Translations under genes and position numbers: made by a program
Shown: in pieces, positions 6,997 through 7,233 of the stretch
How the letters are laid out: each line of letters begins with the position of its first letter
Position numbering within the stretch: position 1 is the stretch's first letter
NCBI GenBank assembly: GCA_903835865.1
Contig: CAILON010000442.1
Coordinates: forward strand, 1-7,233
From: an uncultured beta proteobacterium
GTDB taxonomy: Bacteria > Pseudomonadota > Gammaproteobacteria > Burkholderiales > Burkholderiaceae
Length of the DNA: 7,233 bases
Direction of reading: 5' to 3'
The notes under the pieces: generated by a model
Told to the model about the DNA's origin: nothing
Seen by the model: only the letters and a program-made list of their open reading frames with translations
The model's database searches: none

Positions 6997-7008
6997 GCCC
7001 AAGAAAAA

Positions 7009-7233
7009 CTACTCGACTGTGACGCTCTTGGCTAAATTTCTGGGCTTATCCACATCAGTTCCGAGTGCGCAGGCGGTGTGATACGCCAGCAGTTGAAGAG
7101 GCACTACGTGCAAAATCGGCGAGAGATTGCCGTAGTGCTCAGGTAGCCGAATGACATTGATGCCTTCGCTACTCACAATCTGAGTATCTTGATCAGCAAA
7201 AACGTAGAGCTTGCCTCCCCGTGCTTTTACTTC
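7009..7233 (-). CDS. glmS: Glutamine-fructose-6-phosphate aminotransferase (glucosamine-6-phosphate synthase), C-terminal end
   Basis: The last 74 codons of glmS, cut by the right edge of the window. GlmS makes glucosamine 6-phosphate from fructose 6-phosphate and glutamine, the first step towards UDP-GlcNAc for peptidoglycan and lipopolysaccharide; it acts in the cytoplasm. The visible part is the end of the second SIS (sugar isomerase) domain and the C-terminal tail. [18 protein letters not shown] is followed by [14 protein letters not shown], an almost invariant family ending. The lysine in NLAKSVTVE matches Lys603 of the E. coli enzyme, which sits at the sugar site. The stop is TAG at 7009-7011. 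It is on the same strand as, and upstream of, the efflux operon, with a 129-bp gap to the OMF ATG. I see no strong intrinsic terminator after it, so some read-through into the efflux genes is possible. Function is housekeeping and probably unrelated to efflux. Confidence 0.97.
   Translation of the reverse strand, partial: EVKARGGKLYVFADQDTQIVSSEGINVIRLPEHYGNLSPILHVVPLQLLAYHTACALGTDVDKPRNLAKSVTVE

Noticed and set aside
6892..7008. Strong intrinsic terminator for glmS, or a glmS-type ribozyme/riboswitch
   Set aside because: There is no GC-rich stem followed by a T-run on the minus strand. The glmS ribozyme lies upstream of glmS in Firmicutes, whereas this gap is downstream of the gene.

Overview
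The window looks like chromosomal DNA of a betaproteobacterium of the order Burkholderiales. The moderate GC content, lysine/isoleucine-tolerant codon use and tightly packed genes would suit a small-genome freshwater lineage such as Polynucleobacter. That assignment is an inference from protein style and base composition, not from a search.

Layout, left to right. Positions 2-292 (+) hold the 3' end of a flavin-reductase-like (FMN-binding split barrel) gene cut by the window edge. A 23-bp gap separates it from a complete glutathione S-transferase gene at 316-978 (+). A 7-bp gap then separates the GST stop codon from the stop codon of a convergent minus-strand operon spanning about 986-6879. 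In transcription order (right to left) this operon encodes an outer-membrane factor lipoprotein (OMF, TolC/OprM/NodT type), a periplasmic adaptor (membrane fusion protein, MFP) and an inner-membrane RND pump of the HAE1 (AcrB/MexB-like) class. Beyond a 129-bp non-coding gap, positions 7009-7233 (-) carry the last 74 codons of glmS (glucosamine-6-phosphate synthase), cut by the right edge.

The three operon products form a complete tripartite drug/solvent efflux machine. The proton-driven RND trimer captures substrate, the adaptor bridges the periplasm, and the OMF channel discharges outside the cell. OMF and MFP genes overlap by 23 bp and MFP and RND genes are 7 bp apart, so one transcript with coupled translation is likely. 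No regulator gene lies in the window. The only visible control region is the glmS-OMF gap, which holds a weak candidate promoter and two short inverted repeats.

Most of the window is ordinary. The least ordinary item is the N-terminus of the adaptor: about 70 basic, tryptophan-rich residues precede its membrane anchor, where most adaptors have only a short cytoplasmic stub. I found no CRISPR array, insertion sequence, tRNA/rRNA, phage gene or convincing new system. There is no gene-free stretch above 300 bp.
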